Assembly (NCBI RefSeq): GCF_000013365.1 | Contig: NC_007778.1 | Coordinates: forward strand, 1,426,001 to 1,490,000 | Direction of reading: 5' to 3' | Length of the DNA: 64,000 bases | Source of the DNA: Rhodopseudomonas palustris HaA2 | GTDB lineage: Bacteria > Pseudomonadota > Alphaproteobacteria > Rhizobiales > Xanthobacteraceae | Part shown: positions 48,577 to 58,422 of the stretch, one piece after another | Layout of the letters: the number at the start of each line of letters is the position of its first letter | Position numbering within the stretch: the stretch's first letter is position 1 | Position numbers and translations under genes: made by a program | Notes under the pieces: model-generated | Told to the model about the DNA's origin: nothing | What the model saw: the letters and a program-made list of their open reading frames with translations, nothing else | Database searches by the model: none

Positions 48577-49119
48577 ATGCTGAAACTCGCCGCGGCGATC
48601 ACCCGCCTCAACGCCTGGGTCGCCAGAATTGCCGCGTGGTTGATCGTCCCGATCTTTCTGCTGCTGATGGCCGACGTGATCATGCGCTACCTCGTCGGCA
48701 GCGCCGCGATCTGGACCGCCGAGTTCGCGCAACTGATTTTCGGCGTCTACGCGGTGGTCGCCGGCGGCTATCTGCTGTCGGAGCGGGCGCATGTCAGCGT
48801 CGACATCTTCTACGGCAAATTCTCCCGCGTGCGGAAAGCGAAGGTCGATCTCGCGACCTCTGTTCTGTTCTTCCTGTTCGTCGGCGTGCTGATCTGGCAG
48901 AGCGCCGACATGGCGTGGGAGTCCATGGCAAAGATGGAGTCCAGCTATAGCATCTGGAATCCGTACATCTGGCCGGTCAAGCTCGCTATCCCCATCGCGG
49001 GCGTGCTGCTGCTGCTGCAGGGGCTGGTGCGTGTCGCCTCCGACATCCGCACCGTGGCCGGATACGAGAACGACCCCGAAACGTTCGGCAAGCAGGCCGG
49101 CGACGATCCCTCTCACTGA
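48577..49119 (+). CDS. dctQ: TRAP transporter small permease DctQ
   Basis: This 180-residue membrane protein has four hydrophobic segments (WVARIAAWLIVPIFLLLMAD, FAQLIFGVYAVVAGGYLLSE, LATSVLFFLFVGVLIWQS, AIPIAGVLLLLQGLVRVASD) and is the DctQ partner of DctM. The ATG at 48577 has GAAGGA directly upstream. The 153-nt gap to dctP contains no other gene. It precedes dctM by 12 nt. Confidence 0.9.
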   Translation: MLKLAAAITRLNAWVARIAAWLIVPIFLLLMADVIMRYLVGSAAIWTAEFAQLIFGVYAVVAGGYLLSERAHVSVDIFYGKFSRVRKAKVDLATSVLFFLFVGVLIWQSADMAWESMAKMESSYSIWNPYIWPVKLAIPIAGVLLLLQGLVRVASDIRTVAGYENDPETFGKQAGDDPSH

Positions 49120-49131
49120 ACGGACGGTCTC

Positions 49132-50454
49132 GTGTCTGTCGAACTCCTGACCCTGCTGTTCTTCGGTTCGCTGCTGTTCTTCCTGTTCATCGGCACGCCG
49201 CTGGCGTTCACGCTCGGCGGCATTTCCGTGGTGTTTCTGTATTTCACCATGGGGCCGGTCGGCTTCTACATCGTCGCGTCGAAATTCTGGGACTCGATGA
49301 CCAGCTTCACGCTGATCGCGATCCCGATGTACGTGTACATGGCGATGTTGCTCGAGAAATCGGGCGTGGCGCAGGACCTGTACCGGATGATGCACGTCTG
49401 GTTCGGCGCGATGCGCGGCGGGCTGGCGATCGGCACGGTGCTGATCTGCGCGATCTTCGCGGCGATGAGCGGCATCAGCGGCGCCGCCGTGGTCACCATG
49501 GGCGCCATCGCGTTGCCGCGGATGCTCGAGCGCGGTTACGACAAGCGGCTCGCGCTCGGCGCGATCAATGCCGGCGGCGGCTGGGGCGTGCTGATCCCGC
49601 CGTCGATCCTGATGGTGCTCTACGCGCTGCTGACCGAAGTGTCGGTCGGCCGCCTGTTCGCCTCCGGCATCGGTCCCGGCATTCTGCTCGTCGTGCTGGT
49701 GACGATCTACATCACCGTCCGCGCCTGGCTGCAGCCGTCGCTGGCGCCGGCGCTGCCGGTCGAGGAGCGCGGCGACTGGGGGCTGAAATTCGCGTCGCTG
49801 AAGGCCGTCGTGCTGCCGCTGCTGATCGTGGTGATGGTGCTCGGCGCGATCTTCGGCGGCTTCGCGACGCCGACCGAAGCCGCGGCGCTCGGCGTGTTCG
49901 GCGCGCTGGTCGCCTCCGCGGTGCATCGCAAGCTGACGCTGGAGGTGCTGACCGACGCCGCGATGCAGACGCTGCGCCTCACCGCGCTGATCATGTGGAT
50001 CCTGTTCGCCGCGCACGCGTTCTCGACGGCCTACACCACGCTCGGCGCCAACGAACTGATGAACCATCTGATGACGCTGATTCCCGGCGGCGAGTGGGGC
50101 GCGCTGGCCTTCATCCTGCTCGTGCTGCTGCTGCTCGGCATGGTGCTGGATCCGGTCGGCATCATGCTGATCACGCTCCCGGTGTTCATCCCCGTGGTGC
50201 AGCTCTACGGCTGGGACCCGGTCTGGTTCGGCGTCGTCTTCATCATCATGATGGAGATCGGCTACATGACGCCGCCGTTCGGCTTCAACCTGTTCTACCT
50301 CAAGGCGGTGGCGCCGCCCGAGGTCAGCATGAGCGACATCTACTGGTCGGTCGTGCCGTATGTGCTGGTGACGCTGCTGGGCGTGCTGATCCTGATCATC
50401 TTCCCGCAGATCGCGCTGTTCTTCCCGAATCTGTTCTTCGGCGTTGCACGCTAG
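49132..50454 (+). CDS. dctM: TRAP transporter large permease DctM
   Basis: This 440-residue integral membrane protein has about 12 segments and family motifs: SGISGAAVVTMGAIALPRML, GWGVLIPPSILMVLYALL, FATPTEAAALGVFGALVASA and LDPVGIMLITLPVFIPVVQL. It moves substrate with Na+ or H+ coupling. GTG start. It closes the operon; no regulator or degradation gene follows, so substrate identity cannot be deduced from context. Confidence 0.94.
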   Translation: MSVELLTLLFFGSLLFFLFIGTPLAFTLGGISVVFLYFTMGPVGFYIVASKFWDSMTSFTLIAIPMYVYMAMLLEKSGVAQDLYRMMHVWFGAMRGGLAIGTVLICAIFAAMSGISGAAVVTMGAIALPRMLERGYDKRLALGAINAGGGWGVLIPPSILMVLYALLTEVSVGRLFASGIGPGILLVVLVTIYITVRAWLQPSLAPALPVEERGDWGLKFASLKAVVLPLLIVVMVLGAIFGGFATPTEAAALGVFGALVASAVHRKLTLEVLTDAAMQTLRLTALIMWILFAAHAFSTAYTTLGANELMNHLMTLIPGGEWGALAFILLVLLLLGMVLDPVGIMLITLPVFIPVVQLYGWDPVWFGVVFIIMMEIGYMTPPFGFNLFYLKAVAPPEVSMSDIYWSVVPYVLVTLLGVLILIIFPQIALFFPNLFFGVAR

Positions 50455-50470
50455 CGCCGGGGCCGCCGGC

Positions 50471-51646
50471 TCAGTCCGCGGCCGGCGTCACGCGCAGGAT
50501 GCGTCCGGCGGCGTTGTCGGTCAGCAGCCACAGCGCGCCGTCGGGGCCCTGGCGGACGTCGCGGATGCGTTCGTTCAGCGCCTCCAGCAGGCGTTCTTCG
50601 CCGGTCACCTTGTCGCCGGCGAGCGACAGCCGCACCAGCATCTTGCCGGCGAGCGCGCCGGTGAACAGGCTGCCGGCCCATGTCGGAAACAGCTTGGCGG
50701 TGTAGAACGCCATCCCAGACGGCGCGATCGACGGCACCCAATATTTGACCGGCTGCTCCATACCGGACTTCGCGGCCGCCTCGTGGATGGTGGCGCCGCT
50801 GTAGTCGATTCCGTAGCCGATCACCGGCCAGCCATAATTGTTGCCGGGCCGAATGATGTTGACCTCGTCGCCGCCGCGCGGGCCGTGCTCGATCTCCCAC
50901 AACCCGCCGCTCGCCGGATTGAGGGCGAGCGATTGCGGGTTGCGGTGGCCGTAGCTCCAGATCTCCGGCCTGGCGTCGGCGCGCCCGACGAACGGATTGC
51001 CGGCCGGCACGCTGCCGTCCGGCGCGATGCGGATGATCTTGCCGAGATGGTTGCCGAGATTCTGCGCCTGATCGCGGAAGCTGAAATGATCGCCGAGCGT
51101 GACGAACAGGTGTCCGTCGGCGCCTTGCGCGATCCGGCAGCCATAGTGATTGCCCGAGGACAGCGGGCCGTCCTGACGGAAGATCACGTTCACGTCGTCG
51201 AGCCGTGGCGCGTCGCTCTCGACGAGCGCCGCGCGGGCGACGGCGGTGCGTCCGCCGCTGCGGCCGCCCTGGCTGGTGCGTTCAGCGTAGCAGAAATAGA
51301 TCGTCCGGTTGGCGGCGAAGTTCGTGTCGGTGACGACGTCGAGCAGCCCGCCCTGGCCGGTGGCCCAGACCTCGGGAACGCCCCGGACCGGCGGCGACAG
51401 CGCACCCTGCGCCGACACCACCCGCATCCGCCCCGGCTTCTCGGTGACCAGCACGCGCCCCTCGGGCAGGAACGCCAGCGCCCAGGGGCTGTCGAGATTC
51501 TGTGCGAAGGTCTTCACCGCCAGCGGGCCCGCGGAGGACTTGAACGAGGCCGGCTCGCCGCTGCTCTTGGTCGCGATCAGGAACGAGGCGATGATCACCG
51601 TCGCCACCGTCAGCGTGCCGGAAACCCAGACCAGGAGCGTCTTCAT
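50471..51646 (-). CDS. PQQ-dependent aldose (sugar) dehydrogenase, soluble type
   Basis: This 391-residue protein has an N-terminal membrane anchor or signal (TLLVWVSGTLTVATVIIASF) and the six-bladed beta-propeller of the soluble GDH/YliI family: SPWALAFLPEGRVLVTEKPG, GNHYGCRIAQGADGHLFVTL, LGNHLGKIIRIAPDGS, WSYGHRNPQSLALNPASGGL, IEHGPRGGDEVNIIRPGNNY, GWPVIGYGIDYSG. It oxidises aldoses in the periplasm if PQQ is available. ATG 51646 gives the best leader. Divergent and alone. Confidence 0.9.
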   Translation of the reverse strand: MKTLLVWVSGTLTVATVIIASFLIATKSSGEPASFKSSAGPLAVKTFAQNLDSPWALAFLPEGRVLVTEKPGRMRVVSAQGALSPPVRGVPEVWATGQGGLLDVVTDTNFAANRTIYFCYAERTSQGGRSGGRTAVARAALVESDAPRLDDVNVIFRQDGPLSSGNHYGCRIAQGADGHLFVTLGDHFSFRDQAQNLGNHLGKIIRIAPDGSVPAGNPFVGRADARPEIWSYGHRNPQSLALNPASGGLWEIEHGPRGGDEVNIIRPGNNYGWPVIGYGIDYSGATIHEAAAKSGMEQPVKYWVPSIAPSGMAFYTAKLFPTWAGSLFTGALAGKMLVRLSLAGDKVTGEERLLEALNERIRDVRQGPDGALWLLTDNAAGRILRVTPAAD

Positions 51647-51732
51647 CGCAAGGCCTCCAAGCTTCTGCCGGAGCAAAATGCCATCAGCGCCAGCGCGGCT
51701 GCGTAGGCGGAGCGTTCGATCGAGACGGGAGT

Positions 51733-51912
51733 TCAGTTCGCAAACGGCATCGCCATGCTCGATTGGGTCGAAACGACCGCGAGCGTCAGGATGACGCTGA
51801 GCAAGACCACCGCAACCGTCAGCGATGCCGCCACACCGCGGATCAGCCGGGTTGTCCCATCCGGGGTGTAGCGTTGGATGAAGCCGGCCTCATGGCCAGG
51901 CAACCGAGTCAT
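51733..51912 (-). CDS. 59-residue single-pass membrane protein
   Basis: The frame from ATG 51912 reads MTRLPGHEAGFIQRYTPDGT, TRLIRGVAASLTVAVVLLSV, ILTLAVVSTQSSMAMPFAN: one strong transmembrane helix and short polar ends. Upstream in-frame codons exist. It is plausible as a small membrane protein, but with no homology recognised it may not be expressed. Confidence 0.45.
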   Translation of the reverse strand: MTRLPGHEAGFIQRYTPDGTTRLIRGVAASLTVAVVLLSVILTLAVVSTQSSMAMPFAN

Positions 51913-52042
51913 GACGAAGCCCTCGCAGGCGTCGGCGAATCGCCGAGCACTCAAATATCCTTGCAATCGCAGGCGTTTATGGGGCAGCACGGGGCCGATC
52001 GTGGCAAAATGACGGCGGAATCGGCGCGAAAATACCAGTCGT

Positions 52043-52696
52043 TCAGGCCTCGGCGGCGAAATCGACGTGGTCGTGCGGCGCCGAATCCGGCGTCCAGTCC
52101 ATGGTGATGAAGCCCGGCGTCTGCTCGACCCGCCGCAGCCACGCGTTGACCGCCGGGAAGGTCGACAGGTCGAAGTCGCACTGGTCGGCGACGTGGGTGT
52201 AGCCGTACAGCGCGATGTCGGCGATGGTGAGCTGGCCGGCCGCCACGAAATCGTGAGTCCTGAGGTGATTTTCCATCACCTGCAGCGCGGCGTAGCCCCG
52301 CTCCAGCCAGTCCTCGAGTGCGTGGGTCTGCAAGTCGCGACCGCCCTTCACCAGGCACAGCCAGAAGTAAGCCGATCCGATATTCGGCTCCAGCGCATGC
52401 TGCTCGAAGAACATCCATTGCAGCGCTTCGGCGCGATCCATCCGCGTATCCGGCGCCAGCGAAGTGCCGACGGCGAGGTACCACAGAATCGCGTTGGATT
52501 CGGCCAGATAGCGGCCTTGCGCGACTTCCAGCAGCGGCACCTGACCGCTCGGATTCTTGGCGAGGAATTCCGGCGTGCGACTCTCGCCGCGCAGGATATC
52601 GACTTCGATCGCGCGATAGGGCGCACCCAGAAACGCCAGCGCAAGCCGCGCCTTGTAGCTGTTGCCGGATCGCTGCATCGAATAGAGCTTGTACAT
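52043..52696 (-). CDS. glutathione S-transferase family protein
   Basis: This 217-residue GST has an N-terminal thioredoxin-like domain (YKLYSMQRSGNSYKARLALA, then NPSGQVPLLEVAQGRYLAES with the cis-Pro and glutathione-binding ESNAI) and an all-helical C-terminal domain with the buried Asp of the N-capping box (VAAGQLTIADIALYGYTH). Serine near the N-terminus (S6) is the possible catalytic residue. It fits beta-/zeta-like bacterial GSTs; substrate unknown. An ATG 33 nt further upstream (52729) is possible. Confidence 0.88.
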   Translation of the reverse strand: MYKLYSMQRSGNSYKARLALAFLGAPYRAIEVDILRGESRTPEFLAKNPSGQVPLLEVAQGRYLAESNAILWYLAVGTSLAPDTRMDRAEALQWMFFEQHALEPNIGSAYFWLCLVKGGRDLQTHALEDWLERGYAALQVMENHLRTHDFVAAGQLTIADIALYGYTHVADQCDFDLSTFPAVNAWLRRVEQTPGFITMDWTPDSAPHDHVDFAAEA

Positions 52697-52739
52697 CGCG
52701 GTCGTTTCGCTCGCCTGTGGTCCGGGCATCTGCCGACCC

Positions 52740-54374
<1,635 letters not shown>

Positions 54375-54434
54375 AGGTTCAACCGGCCGTTCATTAAAGA
54401 TCGGCAAGGTTGGTTAGATTTATTCCGGCATCGT

Positions 54435-54465
54435 GGAAGCGCCTTGTTTTGGACAAGACGCTTCC
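54435..54465 (+). terminator. stem-loop downstream of aatA
   Basis: GGAAGCG-c-CTTGT pairs with ACAAG-a-CGCTTCC across a 5-nt TTTGG loop (one internal mismatch), then TTCTT. It is a good candidate for intrinsic termination between aatA and the DUF992 gene. Confidence 0.6.
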
Positions 54466-54513
54466 TTCTTGTCGCCTCCGCAATCCAAATCCTGAAATGC
54501 GGAGTTTCTTTCA

Positions 54514-55038
54514 ATGTCCATCACCAGACTGTTCGGTGTCACGGCTGTCGCGCTGGTCGCGTCGTTCGCGAGCGCGAGTGCGCAAGAGCGACTGCAGGTC
54601 GGCGTGCTCGAATGCGCCGGTGGCCCGAACGTCGGCTACGTCGTCGGCTCCACCACCGAACTCGAATGCGTGTTCAACACCGCCGGCCGCCGGCCGGAGC
54701 CGTATGTCGCGCGCCTGCAGCGCATCGGGCTCGATCTCGGCTTCACCCAGAACACGGGCATCGCCTGGGCGGTCTATGCGCCGACCCGTCGGCTCGGCCG
54801 CGGCGACCTGTCCGGCAGCTATGGCGGCGTCGGGGCCAACGCGTCGTTCGGCGTCGGCGTCGGCGGCAATCTGCTGGTCGGCGGTTCGTCGAACGCCTAC
54901 GCGTTGCAGCCGCTCAGCCTGCAGGGCCAGACCGGCCTGAACGCCACCGCCGGCATCGTCGACGTGCAGCTCCGCCCGGCCGATCTGCCGCAGCGCAAGT
55001 ACCGCAAGCACAAGCGCAAGCATCGCCATCACCGCTGA
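54514..55038 (+). CDS. DUF992 secreted protein with basic histidine-rich tail
   Basis: This 174-residue protein has a signal peptide (TRLFGVTAVALVASFASASA-Q) and a DUF992 domain (~28-153): VGVLECAGGPNVGYVVGSTT, LQPLSLQGQTGLNATAGI, with cysteines C34 and C52 likely forming a disulfide. A C-terminal tail (161-174, RKYRKHKRKHRHHR) of Lys/His/Arg is not present in its paralogue. DUF992 proteins are periplasmic or surface beta-proteins of unknown function in rhizobia-like bacteria. A strong terminator follows. The gene is paralogous to the one at 55313. Confidence 0.88.
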   Translation: MSITRLFGVTAVALVASFASASAQERLQVGVLECAGGPNVGYVVGSTTELECVFNTAGRRPEPYVARLQRIGLDLGFTQNTGIAWAVYAPTRRLGRGDLSGSYGGVGANASFGVGVGGNLLVGGSSNAYALQPLSLQGQTGLNATAGIVDVQLRPADLPQRKYRKHKRKHRHHR

Positions 55039-55066
55039 TCGCGCCGACGCGCCATCGCTTCGACGG

Positions 55067-55095
55067 AAGGGCCCGCATTGCGGGCCCTTTTTTTT
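55067..55095 (+). terminator. rho-independent terminator after DUF992 gene 1
   Basis: AAGGGCCCG pairs with CGGGCCCTT around a 5-nt CATTG loop, followed by an eight-base T-run (TTTTTTTT overlapping the stem end). It is the clearest intrinsic terminator in the window and separates the two DUF992 genes. Confidence 0.85.
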
Positions 55096-55312
55096 GGCGA
55101 CGAGCGTCCGGTTCGACGACGCGTGTCGCGATCGCCGCCGGCGCATTGAAAATCCGGCTGTCATTGAAGATTCGCCGATGCTGTGACTAGATGGGCGGGC
55201 GCTCGGTTGCGCTGCGCGCTTGGCTGATCCGCGTCGGCCGCATCGCCACCATCTGAATCAAATGGTCGGGATCGACCGACCTGCATCACATGTCTTGAAC
55301 CGGAGAATTCTC

Positions 55313-55783
55313 ATGCGCCGCTTTTCGCTTCTGCTCGCTATCGCCGCTTCGCTGGTCGCCAGCGCTGCCCATGCGCAAGAGGGGCGCGTGCGGATCGGCG
55401 TGCTCGAATGCCGCGGCGGGGCGAGCACGGGCTTCATCGTCGGCTCGGTCACCAATCTCGGCTGCGTGTTGCGCGCCGAAGGCCGTCCCGACACACCTTA
55501 TGTCGCCACCATCCGCAAGGTCGGCCTCGACCTTGGTATCACCCAGGAGACCGCGCTGGCCTGGGGCGTGTTCGCGCCGGTCGAGCGCTTCGGCCCGGGC
55601 GATCTCGCCGGTAACTACGCCGGCGCGCAGGGTTCTGCGTCGGTCGGCGTCGGCCTCGGCGCCAACGTGCTGGTCGGCGGCTCGGCCAATTCCATCGCGC
55701 TGCAGCCGCTCAGCCTGCAGGGCCAGACCGGCCTCAACGTCGCGGTCGGCCTGCAGGAGCTGGAACTGCGTCCGGGCCGCTAA
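55313..55783 (+). CDS. DUF992 secreted protein, second paralogue
   Basis: This 156-residue DUF992 protein has a signal peptide (RRFSLLLAIAASLVASAAHA), paired cysteines C33 and C51, and the same LQPLSLQGQTGLN block as its neighbour. It ends at RPGR without the basic tail. GGAG precedes ATG 55313. A 39-nt stretch (55701-55739) is identical to its counterpart at 54905-54943 except for one base, so the pair is a tandem duplication with local gene conversion or strong constraint. No known function. Confidence 0.88.
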   Translation: MRRFSLLLAIAASLVASAAHAQEGRVRIGVLECRGGASTGFIVGSVTNLGCVLRAEGRPDTPYVATIRKVGLDLGITQETALAWGVFAPVERFGPGDLAGNYAGAQGSASVGVGLGANVLVGGSANSIALQPLSLQGQTGLNVAVGLQELELRPGR

Positions 55784-55959
55784 CTAACCGCGTTGCGGCG
55801 CAATGCGCGCGTCGCAGCGATGATTTGCCGCTGTCCTTGATCCTGCTCAAGGGCAGTCTGCAAGCTTCGTAATTTTTCGCGCTTGCCAAGCGGCGAGGCT
55901 GCTGAAAGCATTGCCTCGCCGACCCAATCAAGGGCCGAGCTCCAGACAAGGAGGCGGCG

Positions 55960-58026
55960 ATGGGACAAGACCTCAGAAGTCCCCCAAATACTAAAGAATC
56001 GGGTCCCCGGTGCATTGCATTGGTGGGCCCATTCCAAAGCGGAAAAACCACACTGCTCGAAGCGATCCTCGCGCGTACCGGCGCCGTGCCGCGCGCCGGC
56101 TCGGTCGATGCTGGTACCTCGTATGGCGACTCCAGCCCGGAAGCGCGCCAGCACAAGATGGGGCTCGGCCTCACCGCGGCGACCACGCAGTTCATGGGCG
56201 AGACCTACACCTTCCTCGATTGTCCGGGCTCGGTCGAATTCGCGCACGACATGCGCGCCGCGCTGCCCGCGGTCGATGCCGCCGTCGTGGTGTGCGAGGC
56301 CGACGAGCGCAAGCTGCCGCAATTGCAGATCATCCTGCGCGAGCTCGAAGATCTCGGGATTCCGCGCTTCCTGTTTCTCAACAAGATCGATCGCGCCACC
56401 AAACGCATCCGCGAAGTGCTCGACAGCCTGCAGCCGGCCTCGCGAATCCCGCTGGTGCTGCGCCAGATCCCGATCTGGAACGGCGACCTGATCGCTGGCT
56501 ATGTCGATCTCGCGCTGGAGCGCGCCTTCGTCTATCGCGAGCACAAACCCTCCGAAGTGATCGCGCTGGAAGGCGGCGATCTCGACCGCGAGAAGGAAGC
56601 CCGCTTCTCGATGCTGGAGAAGCTCGCCGATCACGACGACGCGCTGATGGAGCAATTGCTCGAAGACATTCCGCCGCCGCGCGACACGGTGTTCGACGAT
56701 CTCGCGCGCGAACTGCGCGAAGGCGTGATCTGCCCGGTGCTGCTGGGCTCGGCGCTGCGCGAGAACGGCGTGATGCGGCTGTTGAAGGCGCTGCGCCACG
56801 AAGCCCCCGACGTCGAAGAGACCGCGTCGCGGCTCGGCGTCGCGGCGTCCAAGGACGCGGTCGGCTACGTGCTGAAGACCACCCATCTGCAGCACGGCGG
56901 CAAGCTGTCGCTGGCGCGGGTGTTCGCCGGCACGTTGGCCGACGGCGACACCGTGCACGCACCGTCCGGCGAAGCCGCGCGGGTGTCGGGCATCCACACC
57001 GCGAATGGCGGCGCCGACAGCAAGCGCTCGTCGGCGGTGGCCGGTGAGGTGGTCGCACTCGGCAAGCTCGACGCGATCAAGACCGGCGATACGTTCGGCA
57101 ACGGCAAGACCGCGCCCTCGGCGCTGGTCGAGATCGCGCCCGCACCGCCGGTGCTGGCGATGGCGCTGGCCGCCGCCGACCGCAAGGACGACGTCAAGCT
57201 CGGCCAGTCGCTGCAGCGGCTTTCCGAGGAAGACCCGTCGCTGACCGTGATTCACGATCCGCAGACCCACGACATCGTGCTGTGGGGGCAGGGCGAAATG
57301 CACCTGCGCGTCGCGCTGGAGCGGCTCAAGGAGCGCTACGGCGTTTCGGTGAAGTCGCATCCACCGACGATCGGCTATCGCGAGACCATCCGCAAATCGG
57401 CGACGCAGCGCGGCCGGCACAAGAAGCAGTCCGGCGGCCACGGCCAGTTCGGCGACGTGGTGCTGGAGGTGAAGCCGTTGCCGCGTGGCGAGGGCTTCGT
57501 CTTCGCCGAGACGGTGGTCGGCGGCGCGGTGCCGCGCAACTACATCGGCGCGGTCGAAGAAGGCGCGGTCGATGGCCTGCGCGCGGGGCCGCTCGGCTTC
57601 CCGGTGGTCGACGTCCACGTCACGCTGACCGACGGCTCGTATCACAGCGTCGATTCCTCGGATCAGGCGTTCCGCACCGCGGCGCGGATCGGCATCACCG
57701 AGGCGCTGCCGCAGTGCCAGCCGGTGCTGCTGGAGCCGATCCACAATGTCGAGATCGTCTGCCCGAACGACGCCACCGCCAAGGTCAACGCCATCCTGTC
57801 GGGACGACGCGGCCAGATCCTCGGCTTCGATACCCGCGAGGGCTGGCCGGGCTGGGACGTGGTCCGCGCCACCCTGCCGGAGGCGGAGATCGGCGATCTG
57901 ATCGTCGAACTGCGCTCCGCCACCGCCGGCGCCGGCAGTTTCACCCGCAGCTTCGACCATATGGCCGAAGTCAACGGCCGCACCGCGGATCAGATCGTCG
58001 CCGCGCGCCGGCAGGTCGCGGCGTGA
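55960..58026 (+). CDS. elongation factor G-like GTPase (EF-G2 type) with altered GTPase centre
   Basis: This 688-residue five-domain EF-G-like protein has P-loop GPFQSGKTT (23-31), D87-C-P-G-S91 where classical EF-G has DTPGH, and NKID at 141-144; switch I reads MGLGLTAATTQF in place of RGITI. The catalytic His after DxxG is Ser and the P-loop Asp is Gln, so GTP hydrolysis is probably altered. Domains II-V are complete, including KKQSGGHGQFGDVVLEVKP and YHSVDSSDQAFRTA. It is not the housekeeping FusA, since no ribosomal genes lie near. GGAGG precedes the ATG. It is followed by a strong hairpin. Confidence 0.9.
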   Translation: MGQDLRSPPNTKESGPRCIALVGPFQSGKTTLLEAILARTGAVPRAGSVDAGTSYGDSSPEARQHKMGLGLTAATTQFMGETYTFLDCPGSVEFAHDMRAALPAVDAAVVVCEADERKLPQLQIILRELEDLGIPRFLFLNKIDRATKRIREVLDSLQPASRIPLVLRQIPIWNGDLIAGYVDLALERAFVYREHKPSEVIALEGGDLDREKEARFSMLEKLADHDDALMEQLLEDIPPPRDTVFDDLARELREGVICPVLLGSALRENGVMRLLKALRHEAPDVEETASRLGVAASKDAVGYVLKTTHLQHGGKLSLARVFAGTLADGDTVHAPSGEAARVSGIHTANGGADSKRSSAVAGEVVALGKLDAIKTGDTFGNGKTAPSALVEIAPAPPVLAMALAAADRKDDVKLGQSLQRLSEEDPSLTVIHDPQTHDIVLWGQGEMHLRVALERLKERYGVSVKSHPPTIGYRETIRKSATQRGRHKKQSGGHGQFGDVVLEVKPLPRGEGFVFAETVVGGAVPRNYIGAVEEGAVDGLRAGPLGFPVVDVHVTLTDGSYHSVDSSDQAFRTAARIGITEALPQCQPVLLEPIHNVEIVCPNDATAKVNAILSGRRGQILGFDTREGWPGWDVVRATLPEAEIGDLIVELRSATAGAGSFTRSFDHMAEVNGRTADQIVAARRQVAA

Positions 58027-58057
58027 GCTGACCGGCGGGGTCGCAGACGCAGAGTCG

Positions 58058-58100
58058 AAAACGGCTTCAATGATGTTTCAAGCATCATTGAAGCCGTTTT
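58058..58100 (+). terminator. 18-bp perfect-stem hairpin after EF-G2
   Basis: AAAACGGCTTCAATGATG (58058-58075) pairs perfectly with CATCATTGAAGCCGTTTT (58083-58100) around TTTCAAG. The flanking A- and T-runs make it a likely bidirectional terminator. The stem is unusually long and A/T-rich for this genome. Confidence 0.75.
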
Positions 58101-58146
58101 ATATTTGCGCTAGCCGATAGGGCGGACCTCGAAATCGGATGCTCGC

Positions 58147-58422
58147 TTGATCACCTCGTCTCAAATGCGCGCCGCACGCGCGCTGCTCGGGATCGACCAA
58201 CGCGCGTTGGCGAAGCTCGCCGGCGTCTCGGTGCCGACGATTCAACGGATGGAAGCGAGCGACGGCAACGTCCGCGGCATCGTCGAATCGTTGACGCGGG
58301 TGGTCGACGCGCTCAACCGCGCCGGAGTCGAACTGATCGGCGAGCGCGCCCGCAGCGAGGACGGCGGCCGCGGCGTGCGGTTGAGGCAGGCGTCGCCGCC
58401 GGCAGGGAGGGACGACGCGTGA
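58147..58422 (+). CDS. XRE-family HTH transcriptional regulator
   Basis: This 91-residue protein is almost only a helix-turn-helix: MRAARALLGIDQRALAKLAG, SVPTIQRMEASDGNVRGIVE and a short variable tail. The TTG start (58147) keeps the usual ITSSQMRAAR leader; ATG 58165 is an alternative. Its last codons overlap the start of aroE (GTG in the TGA context), so it is translated together with aroE, an unusual pairing. Target unknown, perhaps aroE itself or the upstream EF-G2. Confidence 0.85.
   Translation: MITSSQMRAARALLGIDQRALAKLAGVSVPTIQRMEASDGNVRGIVESLTRVVDALNRAGVELIGERARSEDGGRGVRLRQASPPAGRDDA

Noticed and set aside
47170-50067. 965-codon minus-strand frame opposite the TRAP genes
   Set aside because: Shadow of three conserved TRAP genes; His/Arg-rich composition.
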